From positions 1 through 64,000 of the forward strand of contig JAICQL010000003.1 of the NCBI GenBank assembly GCA_025937895.1: DNA of 64,000 bases, given 5' to 3'. Positions 54,871 to 63,502 of the stretch are shown here, piece after piece (the stretch's first letter is position 1; each line of letters starts with the position of its first letter). Below the pieces are notes generated by a model. It was not told the origin of the DNA. It worked only from the letters and a program-made list of their open reading frames with translations, and made no database searches. This DNA comes from Polyangiaceae bacterium. GTDB lineage: Bacteria; Myxococcota_A; Polyangia; Polyangiales; Polyangiaceae. The translations under genes were made by a program, and so were the position numbers.

Positions 54871-55587
54871 CTACTCTGCATCACTGGCCACGGCGGCTGG
54901 CGGAGCGCTGCTGGTCGGACGCGTGCCACCCTTCGCCACCAGGTGTGCGAGCAACACGCTGCCGAGCGCGTCCGTCTGCGCCAGGATCGAGCGCAGCCGC
55001 CGCTGAAACACGTTGTACATGGCCACTGCCGGAATCGCCACGAACAGGCCCACGGCGGTGGCCACGAGCGCCTCTGCGATCGCTGCCATCACTTCCTGCG
55101 GAGCCGCCAGCCCCTGCGCGGCCTCCGATGCGGCCGCTGCCACGTCCTGGCGGCCCAGCGCTTCGAAGGCCTCCACGACGCCGATCACGGTTCCGAACAA
55201 GCCCACGAACGGTGCATTGTTGCCCAGCGTGCCCAGGTACGCCAGGCGGCGCTCCAGCTTCAAGCGCTGCAGCGCCTTCGCGCCTGACATCGCCTCCTCG
55301 GCGGATTGGGCGCCGCGATCCGCTTCGTCCAGTCCGCTCAGCACCACTGCAGCCTCGGCGCTGGGAGAGGCGTCGAGCAAGCGCCGTGCACCCTCGAGAT
55401 CGGCCTTGCGCAAGCGCTCGCGCAGCTCGCGCGAGAGCCGCTCCGTATCATCCTTCAGTGAGTGGTAGAACCAAGCACGCTCCAGCATCACCGCGACGGA
55501 CAAGACGCTCAGTCCGAGCAGCAGCCACATCACCCACTCCGCACCGAAGTTGGTCATGAGCCGCTGCAGCCACTCGACTAGATTCAT
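54871..55587 (-). CDS. exbB: ExbB/TolQ-type proton channel protein
   Basis: 238 residues with a first span near 18-36 (WVMWLLLGLSVLSVAVMLERAWF), a cytosolic helical loop, and two later spans that contain the family motif LGNNAPFVGLFGTVIGVVEAFEAL and EALVATAVGLFVAIPAVAMYNVF. With ExbD it forms the proton-driven motor for TonB. It is the first gene of an exbB-exbD-tonB unit. MotA/TolQ relatives share these motifs, so the name rests on the order of neighbours. Confidence 0.93.
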   Translation of the reverse strand: MNLVEWLQRLMTNFGAEWVMWLLLGLSVLSVAVMLERAWFYHSLKDDTERLSRELRERLRKADLEGARRLLDASPSAEAAVVLSGLDEADRGAQSAEEAMSGAKALQRLKLERRLAYLGTLGNNAPFVGLFGTVIGVVEAFEALGRQDVAAAASEAAQGLAAPQEVMAAIAEALVATAVGLFVAIPAVAMYNVFQRRLRSILAQTDALGSVLLAHLVAKGGTRPTSSAPPAAVASDAE

Positions 55588-55696
55588 TTTCTATCGTTCT
55601 CCCGGAGCCAGTCATTAGCTCCGCGCGTCCCAAAATGGCACCCCCATTCGAGTGCCCGCCCGGCACGGGGTGAGATTCCGGCCGCTGGTCGACGGG

Positions 55697-57313
55697 TCAG
55701 AGCTCGTGTGGCATCAAATCGCGGGGGGACCGGAAGTGCTGCAGCGGGGAATAGTGGCGTAGGCTGGATACGCTCCGCATGTACACATCGGCATACGTCG
55801 TCACCTGGACGCCGAAGATGCTTTGCTCCCCAGCCTCCTTGAGCAGTGAGCCCCAGTACGGATGAAACGCGGCGTCCACGGCCCTCACCAGGCCGTGATG
55901 CTCGCGGTCGATCCCCTTTAGCTCTTCACGGATGGAGGCGATGGCGCGCTTGATGCGGGCGCGCTCCAGCGAGACAGCCGCGTCCGACGGGACCTTCGGA
56001 TAGCTGCGGAAGCGCGCCTGGTAGAAGCGCAGGTCGTCTTCCAACCGCCCGCGTGAGGCGTCGAGCTCGCGCAGGCGGCCAAAGCGCGCCGCGCAGCTCG
56101 AGTGAGCCGCGAGCTCGGCGCCCAGCTCCTGGATGATCATCGCCGTGCGCCACGTCGACTCCTTCTTCGAGCGCAGGATATCGCCATAGATGTGATCGCC
56201 CACGTACAGCACGCGAGCGCCGCGGATACCGAGCACGCGCTCGAACTCGGCGAGGTTGCCTCCTTCGTAGATGCGCCCGCGCTCGATGCGTCCGCCCGCG
56301 TCCTTCAGCACGTCGCGATCGCGTTCCATCAGCGCTCGGCCTTCGCGGAACCAGCCGGGCTTCTGCGCCGCGACCACCACCGCATCAAAATAGTGCCGCC
56401 ACGTCGGGTACTCTTTACGGCGCGAATCCAGCAGGTACGTCATCAGCGTGTCGGTGTACGACCACGGCGAGTTCGTCAGCAGGAACAGCTTCTTGCCGGC
56501 AGAGCGGAACTTGTGCAGCGTTGCCTCGAGATCGGGATCTCGCTGCACGTAGCGCGGCAGATCCAGGGTCACGTTGGCGTAAAAATCACCATCGCGGTGC
56601 GCCTCGTCGATTGACTTGCGCACGTCGTCGAAAACGGTGCCGTAGTCGACGCGCCCGCCGTGTCGATCGAGGGCATCGACGATGGCTGCATAGCTGGTCA
56701 CCTCGGACAGCGAGAACAGGGTGTCTATCCAGTGATAGCGAGGCGTGTTGGGCCTGACCTGTTTCTCGAAATACAGCTCGTGTAGCTGCTGCGAGTCCAG
56801 CGGCGCGAGCCCGTGATAGCCTTTGTGTACCGCCTTGAAGCGATCCATCTTCAGCACGTTGCCGAAGCGTTTGTCCACCAGCAGCCCGCGGATGGGAAAG
56901 CGCGTATCGTAGCGGATCTGCCGCAGGTAGCGCGGATAGCCGCGGCCGATCATGCGATCGACGGTCAGCTGCACGCTGAGCTCGTCGAGCGCTTGCTGGT
57001 GATAGATCGCCAGCGTGTAGTCCATGTCGAAACCGAGCCAGTCAATCTTCGACAGGTTCAGGTCGCGGTTCACGAACACGCGGTCGTTAGGATCGATCCT
57101 CACCTTGTGCGGCGTGGACGCCGCCGAGAGATTGGCGAGCGGCAGCAGCAGCTGCTCCGGGGCATCCCTGGCGGTGGCCGGAGCCACGCTGGTGGGGGAC
57201 GAGGCCGGGTCCAGGCCCGGCTCTACTGGGGCGGTTTGGTGCGGGGCAGGGGGGGGATGCGTCTTGAAAGCGAGAGCAGACTCGACGCGCCGCGGCGCCA
57301 GAGGGTCGGTCAC
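55697..57313 (-). CDS. HAD-superfamily 5'-nucleotidase (cytosolic IMP-GMP type)
   Basis: Predicted to hydrolyse purine 5'-monophosphates, in the group of cN-II-like enzymes. The start is taken at the GTG at 57313, before which the ORF track adds a basic leader. After a Pro/Ala-rich N terminus, motif I WLGFDMDYTLAIYH carries the nucleophile and acid Asp, the downstream YPRYLRQIRYD, KLFLLTNSPWSYTD (motif II) and VLYVGDHIYGDIL (motif III-IV) match. The last 130 residues are helical. 538 residues is normal for this family. It lies on the same strand as the exbB operon, 109 bp upstream, and its start faces a GATase gene. Confidence 0.93.
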   Translation of the reverse strand: MTDPLAPRRVESALAFKTHPPPAPHQTAPVEPGLDPASSPTSVAPATARDAPEQLLLPLANLSAASTPHKVRIDPNDRVFVNRDLNLSKIDWLGFDMDYTLAIYHQQALDELSVQLTVDRMIGRGYPRYLRQIRYDTRFPIRGLLVDKRFGNVLKMDRFKAVHKGYHGLAPLDSQQLHELYFEKQVRPNTPRYHWIDTLFSLSEVTSYAAIVDALDRHGGRVDYGTVFDDVRKSIDEAHRDGDFYANVTLDLPRYVQRDPDLEATLHKFRSAGKKLFLLTNSPWSYTDTLMTYLLDSRRKEYPTWRHYFDAVVVAAQKPGWFREGRALMERDRDVLKDAGGRIERGRIYEGGNLAEFERVLGIRGARVLYVGDHIYGDILRSKKESTWRTAMIIQELGAELAAHSSCAARFGRLRELDASRGRLEDDLRFYQARFRSYPKVPSDAAVSLERARIKRAIASIREELKGIDREHHGLVRAVDAAFHPYWGSLLKEAGEQSIFGVQVTTYADVYMRSVSSLRHYSPLQHFRSPRDLMPHEL

Positions 57314-57387
57314 GTGGCTTAGGGTAGCACGAGGTCTGAGGCGCGACCGAGCTTGCGACATCGAGCGTTTGGGGGGAGTCTTGATGG

Positions 57388-58119
57388 GTGAAGGTCCCTC
57401 CCATAGCGGTCCTCGTCACGGGCGACCCCGTGCCTGCAACTCGCGACCGACTCGGCGGATATCTCGAGCTGATCCGGGCGATGGCGCCCGGTTTTGCGGG
57501 GGCGCCCTGGCAGGCACACGATGCGCGCGCTCTCGATGTCCTACCGGACCTTACCGACGCCCTGGCTGTCATCATCACGGGCTCCGCTCTGAGCCTCACG
57601 GAGCCGCAGCCGTGGATGCGCCGAGCCTCCGAGCGGCTCGCCGCGCTGGTTCGCCGTGAGACGCCGACGCTCGGCATCTGCTTCGGCCACCAGCTGCTCG
57701 GGCACGCCCTGGGCGGCAGAGTTGCGCTCAATCCGCGCGGCCGCGAGATGGGTACCGTCAGGTATGAGGCTCTGCTGCCCGATCCGGTGCTGGGACCAGC
57801 AGGCTCGTGGCCCGTGAACGCCACCCACCTGGACTCGGTGGTCGAGCTACCGCCAGGCGCGACGGTGCTGGGGACCACGGCGCTGGAGCCCCATGCTGCA
57901 GTCCGATTTGGGCCCGCGGCGTGGGGCGTGCAGTTTCACCCCGAGATCGACGGCGCCGTGATGCGTGAATTCATCGCCGCGCGCCGGCCTGCGCTGGTCG
58001 GGGAGGGGGTCGACGTGGCTCAGCTGGAGCAGGGGGTGCGAGATGCGCCCGACGCGGCGGCGCTCATCGAGCGCTTTCTGCACGTGGCCGGACAGCTCCG
58101 GCTGCGGCGCGCAGGCTAG
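57388..58119 (+). CDS. Class I glutamine amidotransferase domain protein
   Basis: 243 residues of a single GATase-1 domain: oxyanion strand AVIITGSALSLTEPQPW, nucleophile Cys in PTLGICFGHQLLGHALGG, and the His-Glu pair in WGVQFHPEIDGAV. These hydrolyse glutamine and deliver ammonia to a partner; the short stand-alone forms are often GMP-synthase-like proteins with unassigned roles. It starts at a GTG with GGGGGAG upstream and lies 75 bp from the divergent nucleotidase gene. The shared purine theme suggests a link in guanine nucleotide metabolism, which is only inference. Confidence 0.92.
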   Translation: MKVPPIAVLVTGDPVPATRDRLGGYLELIRAMAPGFAGAPWQAHDARALDVLPDLTDALAVIITGSALSLTEPQPWMRRASERLAALVRRETPTLGICFGHQLLGHALGGRVALNPRGREMGTVRYEALLPDPVLGPAGSWPVNATHLDSVVELPPGATVLGTTALEPHAAVRFGPAAWGVQFHPEIDGAVMREFIAARRPALVGEGVDVAQLEQGVRDAPDAAALIERFLHVAGQLRLRRAG

Positions 58120-58272
58120 GTTTTCCCGCCGCTCTTTTTCTGCCTGGTTTCGCCACGCGAGCTTTACAAACCGCGCACGCGGCCGCATCCTCCGCCGCCC
58201 GTTCGGGCTCGAGCCAGCGCTCGTGCCTGGCCGGGCCGGGGCCTCCGCCCGGAGGCTGGTACGAGGTGAGCT

Positions 58273-59376
58273 ATGGGATTTTCGTGTGGCATCGTGGGCC
58301 TGCCGAACGTCGGCAAAAGCACTCTGTTCAACGCGCTCTCCAACGCGAAGGCCGAGGCAGCCAATTTCCCGTTCTGCACGGTAGAGCCGAACGTCGGCAT
58401 CGTGCCGGTGCCCGATGAGCGTTTGGACCGGCTCGCGGAGCTGTACAAGACCAAGAGCAAGGTGCCGACATCGCTGCGCTTCGTCGACATTGCGGGGCTC
58501 GTCCGCGGTGCCTCCAAGGGCGAGGGCCTGGGCAATCAATTCCTGGCCAACATCCGCGAGGTGGACGCCATCGCCCACGTGGTCCGCTGTTTCGTCGATG
58601 AAAACGTGACTCACGTCGACGGGCGTGTCGATCCCGTCGCAGACGTCCAGACCATCCAGACCGAGCTGGTCCTGCGCGACCTGGACTCCGTCAGCAAGCG
58701 CCTCGACAAGGCGCGCAAGATGGCCAAGGGCGGCAGCGCCGTGGAGCGGGCCGCCGCCGGGCTGTGCGAGCGACTGGAGAAGCATCTGGACGCGGGCAAG
58801 CTCGCCGCCTCCTTCCAGGCGGATGGCGAGGTCGAGGCGGAGATCCTGAAAGAGCTGCAGCTGCTCACCAGCAAGCGCATGTTCTACGTCGCCAACGTGG
58901 ATGAAGGGTCGCTGGGCGCGCTGGACCGCAACCCACATCTGGCGGCATTGCGTGCGCACGCCGCGGCAGAGGGCGCGGCGGTGGTGCCCATCTGCGCCAG
59001 GCTGGAGGCGCAGATTGCAGAGCTCGACCCGGCAGATCGTCCCGAGTTTCTGGCTGGCGCAGGCTTGACCGAGGCGGGGTTGAATCAGGTGATTCGCACG
59101 GGCTACCAGCTGCTGGGCTTGATCACCTTCCTCACTGCGGGAGAGAAGGAGTGTCGGGCCTGGACCATTCCCAAAGGTTGGCTCGCGCCGCAGGCAGCTG
59201 GCGTGATTCATACGGATTTTGAACGCGGCTTCATCAAAGCCGAGGTGATCGACTGGCGCGACCTGCTGCAGTACGGCAGCGAGGCCAAGTGCCGCGAGGC
59301 GGGCAAGGCCCGCATCGAGGGCAAGGGATATGAGGTGCAAGACGGGGACGTCGTGCACTTCCGCTTCAACACCTGA
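58273..59376 (+). CDS. ychF: Ribosome-binding ATPase YchF (OLA1-type)
   Basis: Obg-family P-loop protein of 367 residues that binds ribosomes and prefers ATP. Walker A is GLPNVGKSTLFNALS with NFPFCTVEPNVG, Walker B is RFVDIAGLVRGASKGEGLGNQF, and the TGS-like C-terminal domain ends GYEVQDGDVVHFRFNT, with the usual DFERGFIKAEV. Ribosome site GAGGTGA precedes the ATG. The NxxE-type specificity element that makes it ATP-selective is within the family-typical sequence. It is convergent with the zinc-ribbon gene (39 bp gap). Confidence 0.98.
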   Translation: MGFSCGIVGLPNVGKSTLFNALSNAKAEAANFPFCTVEPNVGIVPVPDERLDRLAELYKTKSKVPTSLRFVDIAGLVRGASKGEGLGNQFLANIREVDAIAHVVRCFVDENVTHVDGRVDPVADVQTIQTELVLRDLDSVSKRLDKARKMAKGGSAVERAAAGLCERLEKHLDAGKLAASFQADGEVEAEILKELQLLTSKRMFYVANVDEGSLGALDRNPHLAALRAHAAAEGAAVVPICARLEAQIAELDPADRPEFLAGAGLTEAGLNQVIRTGYQLLGLITFLTAGEKECRAWTIPKGWLAPQAAGVIHTDFERGFIKAEVIDWRDLLQYGSEAKCREAGKARIEGKGYEVQDGDVVHFRFNT

Positions 59377-59415
59377 AAGTCGAGCCGCTGAGCGCGGCGC
59401 GCTCGTTCGGCCCGC

Positions 59416-60294
59416 TCAGCTGCTGCGGGCTGCTCTGCGCTGTCGTGCCCGGAGCACGAGCCCGTACAGTCCGAAGGTGATGATGACCAAGAACACCTCC
59501 AGCGGGCGCAGCTTGCGGGGCACGGGGGGAGGGGCGCTGGGCGTCGCCTCCACGGCTCCTTCCGCTGTCGGCGCTGCTTCGAAGGCCTCCGTTCGTCCCC
59601 GCGCGAGCTGCGGCTCAGGCTCGCGTGCGGGCGCTGCAGGCTCGGTGTCTTGGCGAACTGGTGGCTGTGCAGGCAGCGCCGGGGCTTCAAATGCCTCGGT
59701 ACGCCCCGCGCTGAAGGCGGGCGCCGGGACCACAGGGCTGGCGGGAGGCGCTACGAAGGCCTCCGTCCGACCGGGAGAGAACGCACCGTGAGCCGCGGGT
59801 GGGGCCGCCGGTTGCTCCCGAACCACAGGCGGCACCGAGCCGATCTCGACCGTGCCCGCGTATGGATCTGCGGCAGAGGCAGGAGCTGGGGTGGAGCCCG
59901 CCCTGGCGGGTTGGTCCTCGGAAGACGCGCCTGCTGCCGGGGCAGGCGGAGTGAAGGCTCCAACTCGAGGCGGCTGCACCCCGCCCACCTGTGGCGCGAC
60001 CCCGAGCATGGTACCCATGCGGCGCGCCGCTCGTGGAGGCTGAACCAGCGGCTTGGCGACCCCGACGGCGGGCAATGGAGGTGTCGGGCCTCCGGCTGCA
60101 GCACCCTCGGGTAACTGCCCAGCCTCGCTCAGCTTCTTCCGGTGCTCATCGACCATCTCCTGTACCGATTGGTCGGAGTTCAGCATCATCGTGCCCCGGA
60201 ACTTGGGCGCGGAGGTTCCCTGCAGCTTGAACCCGCACTTTTTGCACGGCGTTGCAGTGTCATCGTTCTTGGTGCCGCAATTGGGGCAAAACAC
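59416..60294 (-). CDS. Zinc-ribbon membrane protein with repeated GRTEAF motifs
   Basis: 292 residues. Residues 3-22 form a zinc ribbon (CPNCGTKNDDTATPCKKCG). A long disordered Pro/Ala region follows, with GTM motifs (RGTMMLN, RMGTMLGV) and three GRTEAF(E/V) motifs, plus TEPA and TVEIG. The protein ends in one span (PLEVFLVIITFGLYGLVL) and a short basic tail. The layout, a cytosolic ribbon plus disordered linker and a single span, is common in myxobacteria and its function is unknown. The Thr-Glu motifs might be kinase targets for FHA binding, but that is untested. It is convergent with ychF. Confidence 0.85.
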   Translation of the reverse strand: MFCPNCGTKNDDTATPCKKCGFKLQGTSAPKFRGTMMLNSDQSVQEMVDEHRKKLSEAGQLPEGAAAGGPTPPLPAVGVAKPLVQPPRAARRMGTMLGVAPQVGGVQPPRVGAFTPPAPAAGASSEDQPARAGSTPAPASAADPYAGTVEIGSVPPVVREQPAAPPAAHGAFSPGRTEAFVAPPASPVVPAPAFSAGRTEAFEAPALPAQPPVRQDTEPAAPAREPEPQLARGRTEAFEAAPTAEGAVEATPSAPPPVPRKLRPLEVFLVIITFGLYGLVLRARQRRAARSS

Positions 60295-60463
60295 GAGCGC
60301 GTACCTCCGCTGCGATCCTAGCCGCTTCTCGGCCGCTTACCAAAAGGCTTAGCCAGCACGGAAAGCTCTGACGATTCGCCGGCGCACTATGGCCCCTTTT
60401 CGAGCCCGGCGTCACCCGCGCCGACCGGGTCACGAGGTCGTGACAGGCCCCCCAAGCCCGCCC

Positions 60464-60493
60464 TTGACACTGCGCTTTCGAGGTCACTACGGT
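60464..60493 (+). promoter_or_regulatory. Possible promoter of the complex I operon
   Basis: TTGACA at 60464-60469 is a perfect -35 hexamer; a weak -10 (TACGGT) lies 18 bp downstream. The 350-bp gap before nuoE also holds GCAGCTCCCT/AGGGAGTTGC, a hairpin near 60529-60550 in the presumed untranslated leader, and no gene. Confidence 0.4.
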
Positions 60494-60646
60494 GCGCTCG
60501 CTCGCGGCCGCCCGTTGCCTCTCTCGGGCAGCTCCCTGGAGGGAGTTGCGTTTCCGGGGGGATCAGGGTAGCGGGCTCGCTGCCCCCGCAACGCGAGTGT
60601 TCCTCGTCGGACTCGCCGCCTCTCAACCAACACAGATCTATAGAGC

Positions 60647-61129
60647 ATGGCCTTCGTCCTGAGTGAGGAGCATGAGCGCGAGCTGACCGAGATCCTGTCG
60701 CGCTATCCCAACAAGATGGCAGCGTGCATCCCGGCGCTGCATCTCTGTCAGAACGCCAACGGTAATTGGCTTTCGCCCGATGCCATTCAGTTCGTGGCGG
60801 AGCGGCTGGAGCTGAGCCCCGCCCACGTCAAGGGCGTCGTCACCTTCTATTCCCTGTTCAACGAGCACCCTCCGGGTAAGCACCAGCTCTGGGTTTGCCG
60901 CACGCTGTCGTGTGCGCTGAAGGGGAGCGGTGCCATCCTCGAGCACTGTCAGAAGCGTCTGGGGGTGGGCGTTGGGCAGACCACCGCTGACGGCCGGTTC
61001 ACGCTGCGCACGGCGGAGTGCCTCGCTTCTTGCGGTACGGCGCCGATGATGCAGGTGGACAAGACCTACTACGAGCAGCTCACCCCCGAAAAAGTCGATC
61101 AAATACTGGCCGGGCTCGGCAAAGGCTGA
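60647..61129 (+). CDS. nuoE: NADH-quinone oxidoreductase subunit E
   Basis: 160-residue thioredoxin-like subunit that carries the [2Fe-2S] cluster N1a in the NADH dehydrogenase module of complex I. The four ligands are Cys84, Cys89, Cys125 and Cys129 (CRTLSC, ECLASC). The N-terminal ILSRYPNKMAACIPALHLCQ block is family-typical. It begins the visible part of the operon, 68 bp before nuoF. Confidence 0.97.
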   Translation: MAFVLSEEHERELTEILSRYPNKMAACIPALHLCQNANGNWLSPDAIQFVAERLELSPAHVKGVVTFYSLFNEHPPGKHQLWVCRTLSCALKGSGAILEHCQKRLGVGVGQTTADGRFTLRTAECLASCGTAPMMQVDKTYYEQLTPEKVDQILAGLGKG

Positions 61130-61197
61130 GTGAGCGCCAAGTTACCGCGAGGCGGGCGGTCCACGGGGGCCTCTCTTCTCGAGACCCAGGCATCCGC

Positions 61198-62544
61198 ATG
61201 CTCAAGCGCACCGACTACCTGACCAAGAACTACGGCAAGCCGGACGGCTTTAGCCTGCAAACGTACGAGAGCTCGGGGGGCTATCGTTCCATCCGCCGCG
61301 TGCTCAGCATGCCGCGCGAGGCAGTGATCGAGGAGGCCAAGAAGGCTCACGTTCGCGGCCGTGGCGGTGCAGGCTTCGATTGCGGCACGAAGTGGAGCTT
61401 CATGCCCAAGCCGGGCAGCAAGCCCCACTACCTCGTCATCAACGCAGACGAGGGCGAGCCGGGCACCTTCAAGGATCGCACCTTGATGGAGCAGAATCCG
61501 CATGCAGTGCTCGAGGGCTGCATGATCGGCATGTACGCCATCAACGCGCACGCCTGTTACATCTACGTGCGCGACGAGCTGCACCTGGCCAAGTCGCGGT
61601 TGTGGGGGGCGATACGCGAGCTGCGCGCCAAGGGCTTCCTTGGCGATCTGCCGTTCGGTAACAACTATCCTCTTCAGATCAACGTGCACACCGGGGCGGG
61701 TGCCTACATTTGTGGCGAGGAGACCTCGCTGCTCAACTCGCTCGAGGGGCGCCGCGGTGAGCCGCGCTTGAAACCTCCGTTTCCGGCACAGGCCGGCGCC
61801 TTCGGCTGCCCTACCACGGTCAACAACGTGGAGACGGTGGCCATCATGCCCACCGTTTTCCAGCTGGGCGGAGACGCCTTCAGCAAGCTGAGTGACCTGC
61901 ATGCGTGGAATGACGGCGGGGTGCGGTTGTTCGGCGTCTCCGGTCACGTCAAGCGGCCGGGCATCTACGAGTGTGCCGTGGGCCTCACCTTGCGCGAGCT
62001 GATCTACGATCTGGGCGGCGGCATCGAGGGAGATCGCGAGCTCCTGGGCGTCATCCCTGGTGGCTCGTCCTGCCCCGTCCACCTGCCGAACGAGGTGGTG
62101 CACGTGCCGAACAACCCGAAGTTCGAGCTGTTCAACGGCCGCAGCATCCTCGATCTCCCGCTCGGCGTGGATCCGTTCCGCACGGTGGGCAGCATGCTGG
62201 GCACGTGTTGCGCCATCGTGCTGAGTGACGCGGCCGATCCCGTGCTGGCGATGCAGAACCTGATGCGCTTTTACAAGCACGAGTCCTGCGGGCAATGCAC
62301 GCCATGCCGTGAAGGCTGCGGCTGGCTGGAGCGCATTTTTGACAAGATCGTGGAAGGCACCGCCAGCCTGGAAGAGCTGGATCAGGTCCACGAGATCGCG
62401 TCGAACATCACGGGCAACACCATCTGTGCGTTCGGCGACGGTGCCGCGCAGCCGGCGTTGTCCTTTGTACGTAAGTATCGCGAGCAGTTTGAGGATTACA
62501 TCCTCAATCAGGGGCGGTCGCAGACCGGCAGGTTGACGGTATGA
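61198..62544 (+). CDS. nuoF: NADH-quinone oxidoreductase subunit F
   Basis: The NADH- and FMN-binding subunit of complex I, 448 residues from the ATG at 61198 (MLKRTDYLTKNYG); the ORF-track start overlaps nuoE in another frame. The FMN/NADH segment is RGRGGAGFDCGTKWSF, followed by NADEGEPGTFKDRTL, ICGEETSLLNSLEGRRGEPRLKPPFPA and the [4Fe-4S] ligands SCGQCTPCREGC near 385 with a distant Cys in NTICAFGDGA. Size is normal. Its stop overlaps the nuoJ ATG. Confidence 0.98.
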   Translation: MLKRTDYLTKNYGKPDGFSLQTYESSGGYRSIRRVLSMPREAVIEEAKKAHVRGRGGAGFDCGTKWSFMPKPGSKPHYLVINADEGEPGTFKDRTLMEQNPHAVLEGCMIGMYAINAHACYIYVRDELHLAKSRLWGAIRELRAKGFLGDLPFGNNYPLQINVHTGAGAYICGEETSLLNSLEGRRGEPRLKPPFPAQAGAFGCPTTVNNVETVAIMPTVFQLGGDAFSKLSDLHAWNDGGVRLFGVSGHVKRPGIYECAVGLTLRELIYDLGGGIEGDRELLGVIPGGSSCPVHLPNEVVHVPNNPKFELFNGRSILDLPLGVDPFRTVGSMLGTCCAIVLSDAADPVLAMQNLMRFYKHESCGQCTPCREGCGWLERIFDKIVEGTASLEELDQVHEIASNITGNTICAFGDGAAQPALSFVRKYREQFEDYILNQGRSQTGRLTV

Positions 62545-63155
62545 GCGCAGGAAACCTACTTTTTGGGCTGTGTTCGATCGCGTGCCTGGCTGGCGCGGTG
62601 ATCACGGTTAGCGCGCAGAACCCCATCCGTGGGGCCATGGGATTGCTGACCACCATCTTCGGTATCGCCGGCCTGTTCTTGAAGCTGCGGGCGGAGTTTC
62701 TGACCGCCATTCAGCTGATCGTCTACGCGGGCGCGGTGGTGGTGCTGTTCGTCTTCGTGCTGATGCTGCTCGGGCCCGACGCGCGCGCGCCGGCCCGCTC
62801 CGGTCGCTCGGCGGCGAGCCGGGCGCTGGGTGGCGGCCTGTTCGCCGTGACCAGCCTGTTCGGTCTGTTCTCGCTCCTGAGCGAGCGGAGCAAGCCGCAG
62901 CCGCTGGGCGGCTACTCTCCCGATCATGGCAGCGTCGAGGCCGTCGGGCGGGCGATCTTTGGTCCCGGCCTGTTTGCCTTCGAGCTGGTGACGGCCCTGC
63001 TGATCGTGGCGGTGATCGGCGCCATCGCCGTGGCGCGAGGCCGTCAGGGCGCAGTGAAGAAGATGCCGGCGGTGCGTGCGCCTCGTGAGCTGTTTGCGGG
63101 CCCGCCGCGGCCGCGGTCCGTGCCGCGCAGTCTGGGTCCGGAGGGTGCCGAATGA
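62541..63155 (+). CDS. nuoJ: NADH-quinone oxidoreductase subunit J
   Basis: 204-residue membrane subunit of complex I with five spans expected; the sequence LRAEFLTAIQLIVYAGAVVVLFVFVLMLLGP is the conserved core. The C-terminal tail is basic and Pro-rich, longer than in E. coli. It starts in an ATGA overlap with nuoF and ends in an ATGA overlap with nuoK, so translation is coupled. In E. coli nuoG, H and I lie between F and J; none are here. Confidence 0.95.
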   Translation: MSAGNLLFGLCSIACLAGAVITVSAQNPIRGAMGLLTTIFGIAGLFLKLRAEFLTAIQLIVYAGAVVVLFVFVLMLLGPDARAPARSGRSAASRALGGGLFAVTSLFGLFSLLSERSKPQPLGGYSPDHGSVEAVGRAIFGPGLFAFELVTALLIVAVIGAIAVARGRQGAVKKMPAVRAPRELFAGPPRPRSVPRSLGPEGAE

Positions 63156-63469
63156 GTTCCTTGGGTGACGCCGTCGAGCACTATGTGCTGCTGTCCTCGC
63201 TGATCTTCGCGATTGGGGGCATCGGCTTCCTGGTGCGGCGCAACGTGTTGGTTCAGCTGATGAGCATCGAGCTGATGCTCAACTCGGTCAACTTGCTGTT
63301 CGTCGCCTTCAACCGGGTGCACGGCGAGACAATGGTCGGGCATGTCTTTGCCTTCTTCATCATCGCCGTGGCCGCTGCGGAGGTCGCAGTTGGCCTGGCC
63401 ATCGTTCTTTCCTACTACCGCTTGAAATCCACCGTCTACACGGACGAGGCGGACCTGCTGCGGCACTGA
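63152..63469 (+). CDS. nuoK: NADH-quinone oxidoreductase subunit K
   Basis: 105 residues with three spans. The segment LVQLMSIELMLNSVNLLFVAF carries the conserved Glu in the membrane, followed by a second acidic site in FIIAVAAAEVAVGLAIVLSYY. These form part of the proton channel. Its ATG overlaps the nuoJ stop (ATGA). Confidence 0.97.
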   Translation: MSSLGDAVEHYVLLSSLIFAIGGIGFLVRRNVLVQLMSIELMLNSVNLLFVAFNRVHGETMVGHVFAFFIIAVAAAEVAVGLAIVLSYYRLKSTVYTDEADLLRH

Positions 63470-63502
63470 GCCCCAGCAGCGAGCGCAAGGTACGGCCCTC
63501 AC

